Shown: positions 10,206-18,889 of the stretch, in pieces | Numbering within the stretch: position 1 is the first letter of the stretch | How the letters are laid out: each line of letters starts with the position of its first letter | NCBI RefSeq assembly: GCF_021228125.1 | Contig: NZ_JAJQQS010000020.1 | Coordinates: forward strand, 62,001 to 126,000 | Direction: 5' to 3' | Source: Streptomyces albireticuli | Lineage (GTDB): Bacteria > Actinomycetota > Actinomycetes > Streptomycetales > Streptomycetaceae | Length of the DNA stretch: 64,000 bases | Notes under the pieces: model-generated | Databases searched by the model: none | What the model was told of the DNA's origin: nothing | What the model saw: the letters and a program-made list of their open reading frames with translations, nothing else | Made by a program: the position numbers and the translations under genes

Positions 10206-10979
10206 GTGCCCAAGGACCAGAACACGTTCTCCCGCGACGCCTCCGCCGCCCTCGCGGCCTGGGGGCGTCGTGCCGCCTCGCGGGCCGTGCACCGGGGCTG
10301 GGGGTGGGTCCAGCGGGCGGGCGCGGTGACCGCCGAGCGCCCCGGCCCGTACCGCTTCCGCAGGATCGGCTCCGGCACCCGGCTCGCGTTCCCGCTGGGC
10401 ACCGTCTTCGGCGAGCGGTGGATCGAGCTGGGCGACCACTGCATCATCGGCGAACAGGTCACCTTGACCGCCGGCATGATGCCGGGCCTCGACCTCGGCC
10501 CGGACCCGGTGCTGCGGCTCGGCAACGGTGTGGTCCTCGGCCGGGGCAGCCACGTGGTCACCTCCGCGCCGGTCACCTTCGGCGACGACGTCTTCTGCGG
10601 CCCCTACGTCTACGTCACCAGCGATAACCACTCCTACGACGACCCCGACCAGCCCATAGGCCGGCAGTGGCCGCGCAGCGCGCCCGTCACCATCGGCTCC
10701 GGGAGCTGGCTGGGCACCGGCGCGGTGATCCTGCCGGGCGCCCGGCTCGGCCGGAACGTCGTGGTCGCGGCCGGGTCCGTCGTCCGCGGCGAGGTGCCCG
10801 ACCACGCGGTGGTCGCGGGCGCCCCCGCGAAGATCGTCCGCCGCTGGGACGCGGAGGGCGGCTGGGTGCCGCCGCTGCGGACACCGGCGCCGGTGCCGGT
10901 CCCCGGCGGTGTGACGCACGAGGAACTGCTGTCGGTGGTCGACCTGCCGGCGGATCCGGGGGACCGGGGCGGGGCCTGA
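10206..10979 (+). CDS. Left-handed beta-helix (hexapeptide repeat) acyltransferase
   Basis: A 257-residue protein. From about residue 75 it has imperfect hexapeptide repeats (IGEQVTL, LGNGVVLGRGSHVV, IGSGSWLGTGAVILPGARLG) and the DNHSYDD loop common in LbH O- or N-acetyltransferases, ending in the usual VVAGAPAKIVRRW. The start is a GTG 83 nt after the NRPS stop; no strong ribosome-binding site is visible, and a short-leader or leaderless transcript is possible. It could acylate the product of the upstream assembly line, but this family is also common as a housekeeping gene. The acceptor cannot be read from sequence. Confidence 0.85.
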   Translation: MPKDQNTFSRDASAALAAWGRRAASRAVHRGWGWVQRAGAVTAERPGPYRFRRIGSGTRLAFPLGTVFGERWIELGDHCIIGEQVTLTAGMMPGLDLGPDPVLRLGNGVVLGRGSHVVTSAPVTFGDDVFCGPYVYVTSDNHSYDDPDQPIGRQWPRSAPVTIGSGSWLGTGAVILPGARLGRNVVVAAGSVVRGEVPDHAVVAGAPAKIVRRWDAEGGWVPPLRTPAPVPVPGGVTHEELLSVVDLPADPGDRGGA

Positions 10980-11377
10980 ACCCGCCCCGGCCACTGCCGG
11001 GAGAGCCGCCCCCGACCGGGAGGTGCCCCCGGTCGGGGCCATGGGCGAGCGGCCGCGCCGGACGGGGCGGGAGAGCGGCCCGGCGGATGCCGCCGGGTGC
11101 CGAGGGCCGGGCCCCGGCGAAGCCCCGCCGCGTCGGCGCGCCCGTCGACGGGCCTTCAGGTCCGCCGGGTGGGTGATGTCCGGCGAGGGCTGGGCCCGTC
11201 AGGTGCTGAGGGCCGGGCCCCAGCGGTGCACCCGCCGCTGCGGTGTGTGGCCGTCGTACGAGCCCCTCGGGCTCTCCGGGCGGGTGACGCCCGCCGGGGG
11301 ACCAGCCCGTCGGGTGCCTGGGGCCGGGGTCCGGGGGAGCCCCGCCGTGTCGGTGTGACCGACCGCCCTACCCGCCC
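10980..11377. other. Gene-free GC-rich interval with degenerate direct repeats
   Basis: No convincing coding sequence. Near-copies of a GGTGCC-GGGCCGGG-CCCCGCCG block recur at about 11093-11140, 11205-11230 and 11309-11355, separated by other G/C-rich sequence. The interval lies between the convergent ends of the acyltransferase and methyltransferase genes and may hold their terminators. I cannot pick out a single clean hairpin. Confidence 0.5.
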
Positions 11378-12295
11378 TCAGGCGCGGCGCCCGACGTGCA
11401 CCGTCAGTGCCTCCAGGCAGAAGACGTCCGGCCGCTTCCGCACCCCGGTCTCCGACTCCTCGTCGAGCAGCCGGTCCAGGACCTCCAGATCCTCCGCCGG
11501 AAGCACGTCGGCGAGCCCCTCCCGCATGCGGTTCAGCCGGTCGTACGCGTAGCCGCGGCCGAGGGCGTCGAGCGGGGCGGGCGCGTCCACCAGGAACGTA
11601 CGGCTGCCGGCCGGGGTGAGGCCGGCCGCGGTGAAGAGGGCCGGCCAGTCCTCCGGCACCGGGACGGAGCCCGGCAGTCCGGCGCGCATCGCGGTGAAGG
11701 CGTCCTCCATGCCCGCCTCCAGCCGGGCCTGGAGCCCCGGCCGGCCCATGCCGATGTCGCGGGGCAGGAAGCGCGGGGCGAGCCCGCCCTCGACGACGGC
11801 CAGCAGACCGCCCGGGCGCAGCGAGCGGCCGAGCGCGGCCAGGGCCGCCGTCTGGTCGCCGAGGTGGTGGACGACCTGGCCCGCCCAGACCAGGTCCGCC
11901 GCGCCGAGCGGCTCCAGGCCGTCCGGAAGGTCGGCGCGGTGGGTGGTCACCCGGTCGGCCAGGCCCGCGTCTTCGGCCAGTTCGGCGGCCCGGGCCAGCA
12001 GCTCCGGCGCCGCGTCGACGGCGACGACGCCGGCCCCCGGGAACCGGCGGGCGAGGACGAGGGAGGCGAGGCCCGGCCCGCTGCCGACGTCGAGGACGCG
12101 CCGGGCCTCCCCGTCCGCGAGGGCGGCCAGCCAGTCCGCCGCGCCTTCGAGGAACGGCGTCCGTACCCTCGCCGAGCGCTCCAGCTGATCGCCGATGGCC
12201 GCCCAGTCGCGGATCCCGGCGCCGTGGCCGCAGTGGTGTGCCGTGCCGTGTCCCGCGCGGTGGGCGGTGTCCTGTGCGGTGTGGTGTGTGGTCAT
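11378..12295 (-). CDS. SAM-dependent class I methyltransferase
   Basis: A 305-residue protein. After a His-rich N-terminus of about 30 residues there is a Rossmann methyltransferase core: motif I VLDVGSGPG, an acidic motif II in VAVDAAPELL, and a post-motif region DLVWAGQVVHHLGD. The C-terminal third is unlike the core and may bind substrate. The substrate is unknown. The ATG at 12295 was chosen because the His-rich start immediately follows the intergenic operator. It is transcribed divergently from an XRE-cupin regulator, 77 bp away, that probably controls it. Confidence 0.85.
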   Translation of the reverse strand: MTTHHTAQDTAHRAGHGTAHHCGHGAGIRDWAAIGDQLERSARVRTPFLEGAADWLAALADGEARRVLDVGSGPGLASLVLARRFPGAGVVAVDAAPELLARAAELAEDAGLADRVTTHRADLPDGLEPLGAADLVWAGQVVHHLGDQTAALAALGRSLRPGGLLAVVEGGLAPRFLPRDIGMGRPGLQARLEAGMEDAFTAMRAGLPGSVPVPEDWPALFTAAGLTPAGSRTFLVDAPAPLDALGRGYAYDRLNRMREGLADVLPAEDLEVLDRLLDEESETGVRKRPDVFCLEALTVHVGRRA

Positions 12296-12325
12296 GGCCG
12301 CAGACTGCGCCCGCCGGTGCGGGAC

Positions 12326-12343
12326 CGGCAACGTTTGTTGCCG
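12326..12343. promoter_or_regulatory. Inverted repeat, probable operator of the divergent XRE-cupin regulator
   Basis: CGGCAAC-GTTT-GTTGCCG is a perfect 7-bp inverted repeat with a 4-nt spacer. It sits in the 77-bp region between the methyltransferase (minus strand) and the XRE-cupin gene (plus strand). Its position suggests one dimeric regulator controlling both. That role is inferred. Confidence 0.6.
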
Positions 12344-12372
12344 TTTCCGGGACGGCGCGGTGAACTGGGCGC

Positions 12373-12999
12373 ATGGAACACCCACCCGAGATCGCCGAGA
12401 CCCTGTCCGAGGTCGGCCCCCGGCTCCGCCGCCTCCGTACCCGGCGGGGCGTCACCCTGGCCGCGCTGGCCGGGGCCACCGGGATCTCCAAGAGCACCCT
12501 GTCCCGCCTGGAGTCCGGGCAGCGCAGGCCGAGCCTCGAACTCCTCCTGCCGCTCGCCCGGGCGCACCAGGTGCCGCTCGACGAGCTGGTGGGCGCGCCG
12601 GAGTCCGGCGACCCCCGGGTCCGCCTCACGCCCCGGGAGGTGAACGGCACGACCGTGGTGCCGCTGAGCAGCCGGCCCGGCCCGCTCCAGGCCCTCAAGA
12701 TCGTCATCCCGGCGGACCGGTGCCGCCCGGACCCGCGGGTCCACGAGGGCTACGAGTGGCTGTACGTCCTCTCCGGCCGGCTGCGGCTGGTCCTCGGCGA
12801 TCACGACGTGACCCTGGGGCCGGGCGAGGCCGCCGAGTTCGACACCCGGCTGCCGCACTGGTTCGGCAGCGCGGGCGGGGAGCCCGTGGAGATCCTCAGT
12901 CTGCTGGGCCGTCAGGGCGAGCGGATGCACGTACGGGCCAGACCCCGTCCCGGCGGGGCTCCTGGACGGGACCCTGAGGGGGAACGGCCCGAGGGCTGA
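12373..12999 (+). CDS. XRE-family transcriptional regulator with C-terminal cupin
   Basis: A 208-residue protein. Residues about 12-70 are a helix-turn-helix (RLRTRRGVTLAALAGATG, then ISKSTLSRLESG). About 105-185 are a single-fold cupin with HEGYEWLYVLSGRLRL and a late LPHWFG motif. Regulators of this type sense a small ligand in the cupin and often control the neighbouring divergent gene. The 3' end overlaps the convergent acetyltransferase gene by about 100 bp, so the last 35 or so residues (Arg/Pro/Gly-rich) lie in shared DNA. Confidence 0.93.
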   Translation: MEHPPEIAETLSEVGPRLRRLRTRRGVTLAALAGATGISKSTLSRLESGQRRPSLELLLPLARAHQVPLDELVGAPESGDPRVRLTPREVNGTTVVPLSSRPGPLQALKIVIPADRCRPDPRVHEGYEWLYVLSGRLRLVLGDHDVTLGPGEAAEFDTRLPHWFGSAGGEPVEILSLLGRQGERMHVRARPRPGGAPGRDPEGERPEG

Positions 13000-13483
13000 C
13001 CGCCGTCCGGCGGGAGACGTCGAGGGACAGGGCGAGGGAGTGCTCGGCGAAGCCGAGGCCGCGGTAGAGGGGCTCGGCGTCCTCGGTGGCGTGCAGGTCC
13101 ACACGGGTCACGCCCCGCTCCGCGAACCAGTCGAGCAGCGCCTCCGTCGTCGCCCGCGCCATGCCGCGGCCCCGGTACCGGGGGTCGGTGCACACATTGA
13201 AGACGAACCCGAACAGGCCGGCCGGGTGGCCGGGCGCGGGCAGCCGCTCCTCGACGCGGCCCACGGCGCACGCCGCGAGGTGCGCCGGCCCCGCGGCGTC
13301 CCCGTCGACGACGAACGCCCCCAGCCGCGGCACCTCCTCCGCCAGCTGCCGGCGGGCCGTCTCCCGTGCGGCGTGTTCCCAGTCGCCGGGGGAGTCCACG
13401 CCGCTCATGTCGGCGAACATCAGGCGGCGCAGCCGGACGATCTCGGCGGCGTCCTCGGGCCGGGCGGAACGAATCGTGATCAT
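12896..13483 (-). CDS. GNAT-family N-acetyltransferase
   Basis: A 195-residue protein with a typical GNAT layout: beta-strand start ITIRSARPEDA, acetyl-CoA loop in VCTDPRYRGRGMARATTEALL (about residues 97-117), and the closing strand EDAEPLYRGLGFAEHS. The last 35 residues are low-complexity and overlap, tail to tail, the XRE-cupin gene. The substrate is unknown. The ATG at 13483 begins a normal GNAT N-terminus. Confidence 0.92.
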   Translation of the reverse strand: MITIRSARPEDAAEIVRLRRLMFADMSGVDSPGDWEHAARETARRQLAEEVPRLGAFVVDGDAAGPAHLAACAVGRVEERLPAPGHPAGLFGFVFNVCTDPRYRGRGMARATTEALLDWFAERGVTRVDLHATEDAEPLYRGLGFAEHSLALSLDVSRRTAVSPRAVPPQGPVQEPRRDGVWPVRASARPDGPAD

Positions 13484-13569
13484 GGCTTGATGCTAAGCAG
13501 GGCCCGGTCGGCGCGCGTTCCCGTGGTGGCCGGGGGAAGACCCCGGCGCACGCGAACTAGGCTGGGCGG

Positions 13570-14196
13570 ATGCACGAGCAGTACCGCACGGTCACACGCG
13601 AAGGCGTGCACGAGATCGAGATCAACAAATCGCGCTTCCTCTGCGCCCTCGCCCCCGCCGCGACCGAGGAGGAGGCCCAGGCGTTCATCGCCCGGGTCCG
13701 CAAGGAGCACCCCACCGCCCGCCACCACTGCTTCGCCTACGTGCTCGGCGCCGACGGCTCCGTGCAGAAGGCGAGCGACGACGGAGAGCCCGGCGGCACC
13801 GCCGGGGTGCCCATGCTCCAGATGCTGCTGCGCCGCGAGGTCCGGTACGTCGTGGCCGTCGTGACCCGCTATTTCGGTGGGGTCAAGCTGGGCGCGGGCG
13901 GCCTCATCAGGGCGTACGGAGGGGCCGTCGGCGAGGCGCTCGACGTGCTCGGCACGGTCACCCGGCAGCGGTTCCGGCTGGCCACGGTCACCGTCGACCA
14001 CCAGCGCGCCGGGAAGCTGGAGAACGACCTCCGGGCGACCGGGCGGTCCGTGCGCGAGGTGAGTTACGGGGCGGAGGTGCGGATCGAGGTCGGCCTGCCC
14101 GAGGCGGACGTCGAGGGCTTCCGGGCCTGGCTCGCGGACACCACCGCCGGCACGGCCCGCCTCGCCCTCGGGGGCGAGGCGTACGGCGACGCGTGA
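13570..14196 (+). CDS. YigZ/IMPACT family protein (UPF0029)
   Basis: A 208-residue protein matching the YigZ family in length and layout. The N-terminal domain has EINKSRFLC, the conserved HHCFAYVLG stretch, SDDGEPGGTAG and VTRYFGGVKLGAGGLIRAYG; a small C-terminal alpha/beta domain follows (from about residue 135). The bacterial role is unclear; the eukaryotic relative IMPACT regulates translation. Nothing around it suggests a special role here. Confidence 0.93.
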   Translation: MHEQYRTVTREGVHEIEINKSRFLCALAPAATEEEAQAFIARVRKEHPTARHHCFAYVLGADGSVQKASDDGEPGGTAGVPMLQMLLRREVRYVVAVVTRYFGGVKLGAGGLIRAYGGAVGEALDVLGTVTRQRFRLATVTVDHQRAGKLENDLRATGRSVREVSYGAEVRIEVGLPEADVEGFRAWLADTTAGTARLALGGEAYGDA

Positions 14197-14263
14197 CGCG
14201 TGACGCCTGACGCGGTCAGCGGCCAGCGGCCAGTGGCCGGTGTCGGCGGCCGGCGCCCGGCGG

Positions 14264-15151
14264 TCAGATGTAGTCCTCCAGCCGGGCCAGGGCGAAGCCC
14301 TGTTCCGTGACCTCGCGCAGCACCAGGCGCAGCATGTCCGTGATGGGCGCCCCCCAGGTGTGGGGCCCGTTGAAGTGGCTGAGGATGATGTCGCCGGGGT
14401 GGAGCTTCGCGTCGTCCCTGCTGTACTCCATCCGGTCCGGGAACGCCTCCTCGCTCCACAGCGGCGCGGCGCGGGCGCCGCACTCCTCGGCGACGATCAG
14501 GGTGTCCTCGTCGTAGTCGCCGAAGGGCGGCCGGAAGAGCCACGGCTGGACGCCGATCTCCTCTTCGAGGACGTCCTGCTGGCCGCATATCTCGTCGTAC
14601 TGCTCGTCGGCCGTCAGCGTGGTCATCTGCGGATGGGTGAGGGTGTGGTTCTGCACCGGGACCCCCAGCTCGTGCAGATCGCGGAAGTAGCCGTAGTCGC
14701 TCGCCGCGGACTCGTCCGTGAGGAACGCGCTGAGCGGCACCTTCAGCTCCCGCACCATGTCCAGGAAGCTGTGGTCCTTCGCGGCCCCGTCGTCCACCGT
14801 CAGGAAGACGACCTTGTCCGTGGTCGGCACGCGGGAGAACACGGGTATCAGGTCCGGCCCCCGGTCGAGCGACTCCGGGGTCTCCGGCCGCAGCTTCTCC
14901 TTGGGAGGTGGCGGGGCCTCCAGCGGCGCCCGGTCCAGGCCCCACTTCTTCGCGGCGGCCGTCCGCTGCTGGAGCGTGGAGGCCGTCCCGGCCAGGGCCC
15001 GCCCGTCCTCGGAGTCCCGCGGCTCCCAGGTGGAGCACGCGCCGGCCGTGAGGACGAGGAGGAGGGGCAGCAGCCGGGCGGTGTGCCGGCGCCGGTGCCC
15101 GCGCGGACGGGGCGCACTGGACCCACGGCAAGGGCGACGTATGAGGTGCAT
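14264..15151 (-). CDS. Lipoprotein polysaccharide deacetylase (NodB fold)
   Basis: A 295-residue protein. The N-terminus has Arg/His-rich positive charge, a short Leu-rich segment and a lipobox LTAGAC, so it is probably a lipid-anchored envelope protein. The NodB domain follows: TVDDG (first Asp and metal Asp), NHTLTHP (metal His pair) and RPPFGDYD. The ATG at 15151 gives a sensible signal sequence; longer starts lack one. Likely substrates are cell-wall or extracellular N-acetylated glycans. Confidence 0.9.
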   Translation of the reverse strand: MHLIRRPCRGSSAPRPRGHRRRHTARLLPLLLVLTAGACSTWEPRDSEDGRALAGTASTLQQRTAAAKKWGLDRAPLEAPPPPKEKLRPETPESLDRGPDLIPVFSRVPTTDKVVFLTVDDGAAKDHSFLDMVRELKVPLSAFLTDESAASDYGYFRDLHELGVPVQNHTLTHPQMTTLTADEQYDEICGQQDVLEEEIGVQPWLFRPPFGDYDEDTLIVAEECGARAAPLWSEEAFPDRMEYSRDDAKLHPGDIILSHFNGPHTWGAPITDMLRLVLREVTEQGFALARLEDYI

Positions 15152-15249
15152 ATTCCGGATCCTGGCAGCGGATTCCGGCCCCCGCTCGCCCGGTACGCCC
15201 ATCGGGGCGGCGGCCCCGGCGGTGCCCGGAGCCGCCGGCCGACGGCACG

Positions 15250-16497
15250 TCACCCGGTCTCGAACGTGACCCCCGCGGCGAGCCCGGTGGTGAGCTCGTC
15301 GATGTCGTCGGCGGATTCGCTGCCCGCCACGAAGACGGCCGAGCGGTTGAAGGAGTCCTTCACCGCTCCGATCACATCGCCGGGCGCCACCTGGAGGTGG
15401 GCGGCGATGACGGCCGGGTGGCGGGTGAGCTCCTCCCAGCCGCGCACGGCGCGCAGCCGTCCGGCGGGCGCGAAGAGGAACTCGACGCGGGCGGCGCCCG
15501 AGGGCGCGGGGACGGGCCGCGGGGTGCGGCCGAGGAGGTCGTCGACGAGGGTGCCGTAGAGCTCCAGACCCGGCCGGGTGTGCTCGACGAGGGCGTGGAT
15601 GTAGTCACCGGCGCCCCGGCAGTGGAACTCGCCGAGTACGACCCCGGAGGCGGTCACCCAGAGCTCGATGTGGAAGATGCCGTGCGTGACGCCGATGGCG
15701 GTCAGCGCCCGCTCCACCGTGTCCCGGGCCTCGTCGGCCGTCGTCTTGTCCAGGCCGGACGGCACCTGCTGGCTGGTGGAGATGAACCCGTCGGTGACGC
15801 GCTTGCGGGTCAGGGCGAGCACCTGCGGCACCCCGCCCAGCACGATCCCCTCCGCCGAGTACTCGTCGCCCTCCACGAAGGTCTCGACCAGGAAGCACGA
15901 GGAGGGCGGCTCCAGGGGGCTCATCGCCGGGGCGGGCTCGGCCAGCTTCCGCAGCGCCGCGTCCAGTTCGCGGGGACGCTCGATCCGGGTGACGCCGATG
16001 CTGGCGAGACCGTCCCGGGGCTTGACGATCCACGGGCCCGGGCCGGTAGCGCGCAGGAAGCGCTCGGCCTCCTCGGCGCTCCGGCACACCGCGGAGTCCG
16101 GCTGCGGGAAGCCCGCCTCGCGCAGCCGCCGCCGGCACAGGTCCTTGCGGCGCACCCGCAGGACCGCCTCCGGGTCGTTGCCCGCCAGCCCCAGCTCCCG
16201 GGCCACCACCGCCGTCGGATGCACCGACAGCTCCCGGACGGTCAGCACCGCGTCGACCGGCGGCCGTGCGGCGGCCGCCCAGGCCCGGCACGCCTCGGCG
16301 TCGTGCACGTCCAGCGCCACCACGTCGTCGACGAGGGCCAGTTCCTCCGGGGGCGCCGCGCGCAGCGCCTCGGGGGTGTCGGCGCCCAGCACGCGCACCC
16401 CCCGCCGCCGTGCCTGTGCGCTCAGCCGCCGGATCTGGTCCCGGCCCCAGGCGGGCATCCCGGCGTTGCCCAGAACGAGGAGCGTCGCATCTGCCAT
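15250..16497 (-). CDS. ATP-grasp ligase, paralogue 1
   Basis: A 415-residue protein with an ATP-grasp fold: N-terminal pre-ATP domain (VLGNAGMPAWGRDQ start), the LCRRRLREAGFPQP entry, PWIVKPRDGLASIGV (ATP-binding lysine), ETFVEGDEYSAEG, and the C-terminal GEFHCRGAGDY element. In most family members the last element reads E-x-N-x-R; here the Asn position is His. ATP-grasp enzymes of this type join a carboxylate to an amine through an acyl phosphate. An alternative TTG start lies three codons upstream; GGAGGAAGAGGG is the ribosome-binding site. It diverges from the 642-residue gene and closely resembles the second ATP-grasp gene at 23267-24508. It probably forms an amide bond in this cluster. 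Confidence 0.9.
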   Translation of the reverse strand: MADATLLVLGNAGMPAWGRDQIRRLSAQARRRGVRVLGADTPEALRAAPPEELALVDDVVALDVHDAEACRAWAAAARPPVDAVLTVRELSVHPTAVVARELGLAGNDPEAVLRVRRKDLCRRRLREAGFPQPDSAVCRSAEEAERFLRATGPGPWIVKPRDGLASIGVTRIERPRELDAALRKLAEPAPAMSPLEPPSSCFLVETFVEGDEYSAEGIVLGGVPQVLALTRKRVTDGFISTSQQVPSGLDKTTADEARDTVERALTAIGVTHGIFHIELWVTASGVVLGEFHCRGAGDYIHALVEHTRPGLELYGTLVDDLLGRTPRPVPAPSGAARVEFLFAPAGRLRAVRGWEELTRHPAVIAAHLQVAPGDVIGAVKDSFNRSAVFVAGSESADDIDELTTGLAAGVTFETG

Positions 16498-16877
16498 ATC
16501 GGCCAACCCTCTTCCTCCAGCTGTCCAGGTGACGAAGAGTAGCGGCTCGTGCGCGCGGCGGAGGGGAGCCGGCCGGGGGCGTCCGGGTGACGGCGCCCGG
16601 ACGCCCGCCGACCGGGTGGGTCAGGGGCGGCGGCCCGCCGGCGTCCCCCGGCGGGCCGCCGCCCGTGGCATGTGCCCGCCGGCGATCCCTGACGGACCCT
16701 TGACGGACTAATCAGCCATGCGCCGGACGTCTCCCATTGACAACCACATCGATTCCTCTGACGCTTGGCTCGGGCCCGCATGTGCCGCGGCCCGTTATTC
16801 CCCCGAGGAATTCCCACCCCCGAAGCTCACTCCCCAGGCTCCGCTCCATTGAGTCGTCGTCATGCTCTGGAGGCGCC
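16498..16877. promoter_or_regulatory. Divergent promoter region of the ATP-grasp/Rieske cluster
   Basis: A 380-bp gene-free interval between the minus-strand ATP-grasp gene and the plus-strand operon. The half nearer the operon is clearly richer in A/T than the flanking genes. TTGACG (16700) and TTGACA (16737) are -35-like, but no convincing -10 follows at the right distance. CTGGAGG just before 16878 is the ribosome-binding site for the operon's first gene. A shared control region is inferred from layout. Confidence 0.45.
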
Positions 16878-18806
16878 ATGGCACTGTCGATCTCGCCGCG
16901 ATCCCCCTTCGATTTCCTGGGCGCAGCCGAGACCGAGATAGCCGGAGTGGAGAGAGATCTCTTTCGCCGACTGGAAATGCTGACCGATGACGGAGATCTC
17001 GTCGTGGTGGCGGGCATGGTCGCCGCGGGCAAGGCGGACGCCACCGTCCTCGACGCGCTGACCGCGGACACCCCCCGGGGTCAACGTCCCTTCGAGCCGG
17101 GCCGGTTCGGTATTCCGCCGGAGGAATTCTCCCGTTTCCAGCGGCTCTGGTACCACTTCAAGGTGCCCTACGCGCGGGCCTCGTTGGTGTGGTGGCACCT
17201 CTTCTGCCTGGCCCTCCGGCACGACGACCGGGTGGACCGCGCCCTGTTGCGGATGACGGAGCGGCTCGGCGCCCTGGCCGACGGCACCGGGGCCGCCCTG
17301 CCCCGCGCCGCCGGGGCGCCCGGCCCGGCCGGCGTCCCGGGCGGCACCGTGGTCGTCACGGACGACGAGAGCGCGGACCTCGGCGCCCTGACCGCCGCCG
17401 TCCGGCTGGGCGTCCCGCTCCTCGCCGTCGCCGACGCGGCGGCCGCCCGCGAGGCGGGCCGCGCGCGCGGCCTCGATGTCAGGACCGCCGGCGCGCCCGC
17501 CGCCCCTGGCGCCGCGGACCGTCCCGGGCTGTGGCTCGGCCCGCCGCCCGCCCTGGGGCACCTGCCCCGGACCGCGGCGCTGGCCTGGGCGGGGCTGCCC
17601 GCCGGGGAACGGGACGAACTGCTCGCCACCTTCGAACGCCGGGTCTCCTCCATCGAGCGGGTCAGGTTCCTGGCCGACGAGACGGCCGTCGACAACCGCG
17701 GCGTCGTCGCCCTGGTCGCCGAATGCCGGAAGGCACCGGTCGAGGACTGGCCGGACACCTCCCTCGTGCTGATGACCCTGCTGTGGTGCTGGCAGGAGGC
17801 CGGCTTCGTCCTCCAGGAGCTGAACCAGTCCTTCCTCTCCTTTCCCGCGCTCGCCCTGTTCCTGGTGCGCAAGTCCCGGGAGTACGCCGCCCGGCTGCCG
17901 GACGGCGTGCCCGGCGACCCGGCCGCCGACGCCGGCCGGGACCCCGAGGGGGTCGTCGGCCTGGCCCGCGGGCTCGCCCGGCTGCGCACCGCGGTCGAGG
18001 AGAGGTACGAGCGCTGTCTGCATTTCGACGGCAGCAACTGGGAGCGCCGCGAGTTCCTGCTGCCGCTCTCCGAATACCGGCGCGTCAGGCCCGTACCGGA
18101 GGAATTATGCGCCCATCTGCATGACCGGATCGGCGCCGAACTCCCCGGTCGCAGCGGAAATCCGGCCGAATGGGACCGATTCCTGGAACTCGCCCTGGAA
18201 GCGGGCAGCAGCCCCACCCGGGTCATACAGGAAATCGCCCACTGGGCGGCCGACGCCGAGGACCTCCCGGTGGATCTCGCCATCTTCACCGTGCCGCACG
18301 GCCGGAAACTCGATCAGCCGTGGACCATGGAGTTCACCGATCTGTTCTGCTATACGGGCTTCCGTACCGGATTCCGCCCCGAGGACTTCGGAATCGCGGC
18401 GAACCGTGTGGTGATGTACAACGTCATCGCCCAGCGCATGCGCTACAACGCGGTGAAAAAGGCCCAGAACTACGCGCCCGTCATGCGGTTCCCGCCCCAG
18501 GGGTTCAACCTCCCCGACATCGCCGTCGCCGAGGACGCCAACCACGGCGGCCACACCGCCGCCGGCATCCGGCTCGCCTGCCGGCTCCCGATCACCGTCA
18601 CGCGCGCCGGCACCGACTGGAACGGTCTGGCGGACGTCCGCCTGAACCGGTCCGCGTACCACCGGGACAACCGCTTCCTGCCCCGCGACATGATCCTCGG
18701 CCACCGCTACACCCAGTGGGCCAAGGGCGTCGCCGACGCGACGTACCGCAGGGGCCTGCACTTCGAGGAGAAGTGGACCGACAAGGTCAAGGATCTCGAC
18801 ATCTGA
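16878..18806 (+). CDS. Uncharacterised 642-residue protein, first gene of the ATP-grasp/Rieske operon
   Basis: I do not recognise this family. The N-terminal half is mostly helical, with an Ala/Gly/Pro-rich middle (about residues 135-250). The C-terminal half (from about 375) is richer in aromatic residues and looks like the catalytic core. It has conserved-looking His/Glu/Asp clusters: EIAHW, FTVPHGRKLD, EFTDLFCYTGFRTGF, AEDANHGGHT and AYHRDN. No signal peptide or membrane segment is visible. The ATG at 16878 has a strong GGAGG ribosome-binding site. Codon 410 is TTA (18105-18107), a rare codon that in Streptomyces makes translation depend on the bldA tRNA. As the first gene of a redox-rich operon it could be an enzyme acting with the ferredoxins, but no reaction can be assigned. 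Confidence 0.85.
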   Translation: MALSISPRSPFDFLGAAETEIAGVERDLFRRLEMLTDDGDLVVVAGMVAAGKADATVLDALTADTPRGQRPFEPGRFGIPPEEFSRFQRLWYHFKVPYARASLVWWHLFCLALRHDDRVDRALLRMTERLGALADGTGAALPRAAGAPGPAGVPGGTVVVTDDESADLGALTAAVRLGVPLLAVADAAAAREAGRARGLDVRTAGAPAAPGAADRPGLWLGPPPALGHLPRTAALAWAGLPAGERDELLATFERRVSSIERVRFLADETAVDNRGVVALVAECRKAPVEDWPDTSLVLMTLLWCWQEAGFVLQELNQSFLSFPALALFLVRKSREYAARLPDGVPGDPAADAGRDPEGVVGLARGLARLRTAVEERYERCLHFDGSNWERREFLLPLSEYRRVRPVPEELCAHLHDRIGAELPGRSGNPAEWDRFLELALEAGSSPTRVIQEIAHWAADAEDLPVDLAIFTVPHGRKLDQPWTMEFTDLFCYTGFRTGFRPEDFGIAANRVVMYNVIAQRMRYNAVKKAQNYAPVMRFPPQGFNLPDIAVAEDANHGGHTAAGIRLACRLPITVTRAGTDWNGLADVRLNRSAYHRDNRFLPRDMILGHRYTQWAKGVADATYRRGLHFEEKWTDKVKDLDI

Positions 18807-18889
18807 CCGGCACCCGAATCCGACCGGCACCCGATCGGAAAACCGACCGCCGCCGGCCCGCGGCCGGCCCGGGAACGCACGAGGGACGC

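Noticed and set aside
16737..16877. Longer N-terminus for the 642-residue protein
   Set aside because: The extra 47 residues have Ser/Pro/Arg-rich non-coding character; the ATG at 16878 has a strong ribosome-binding site.
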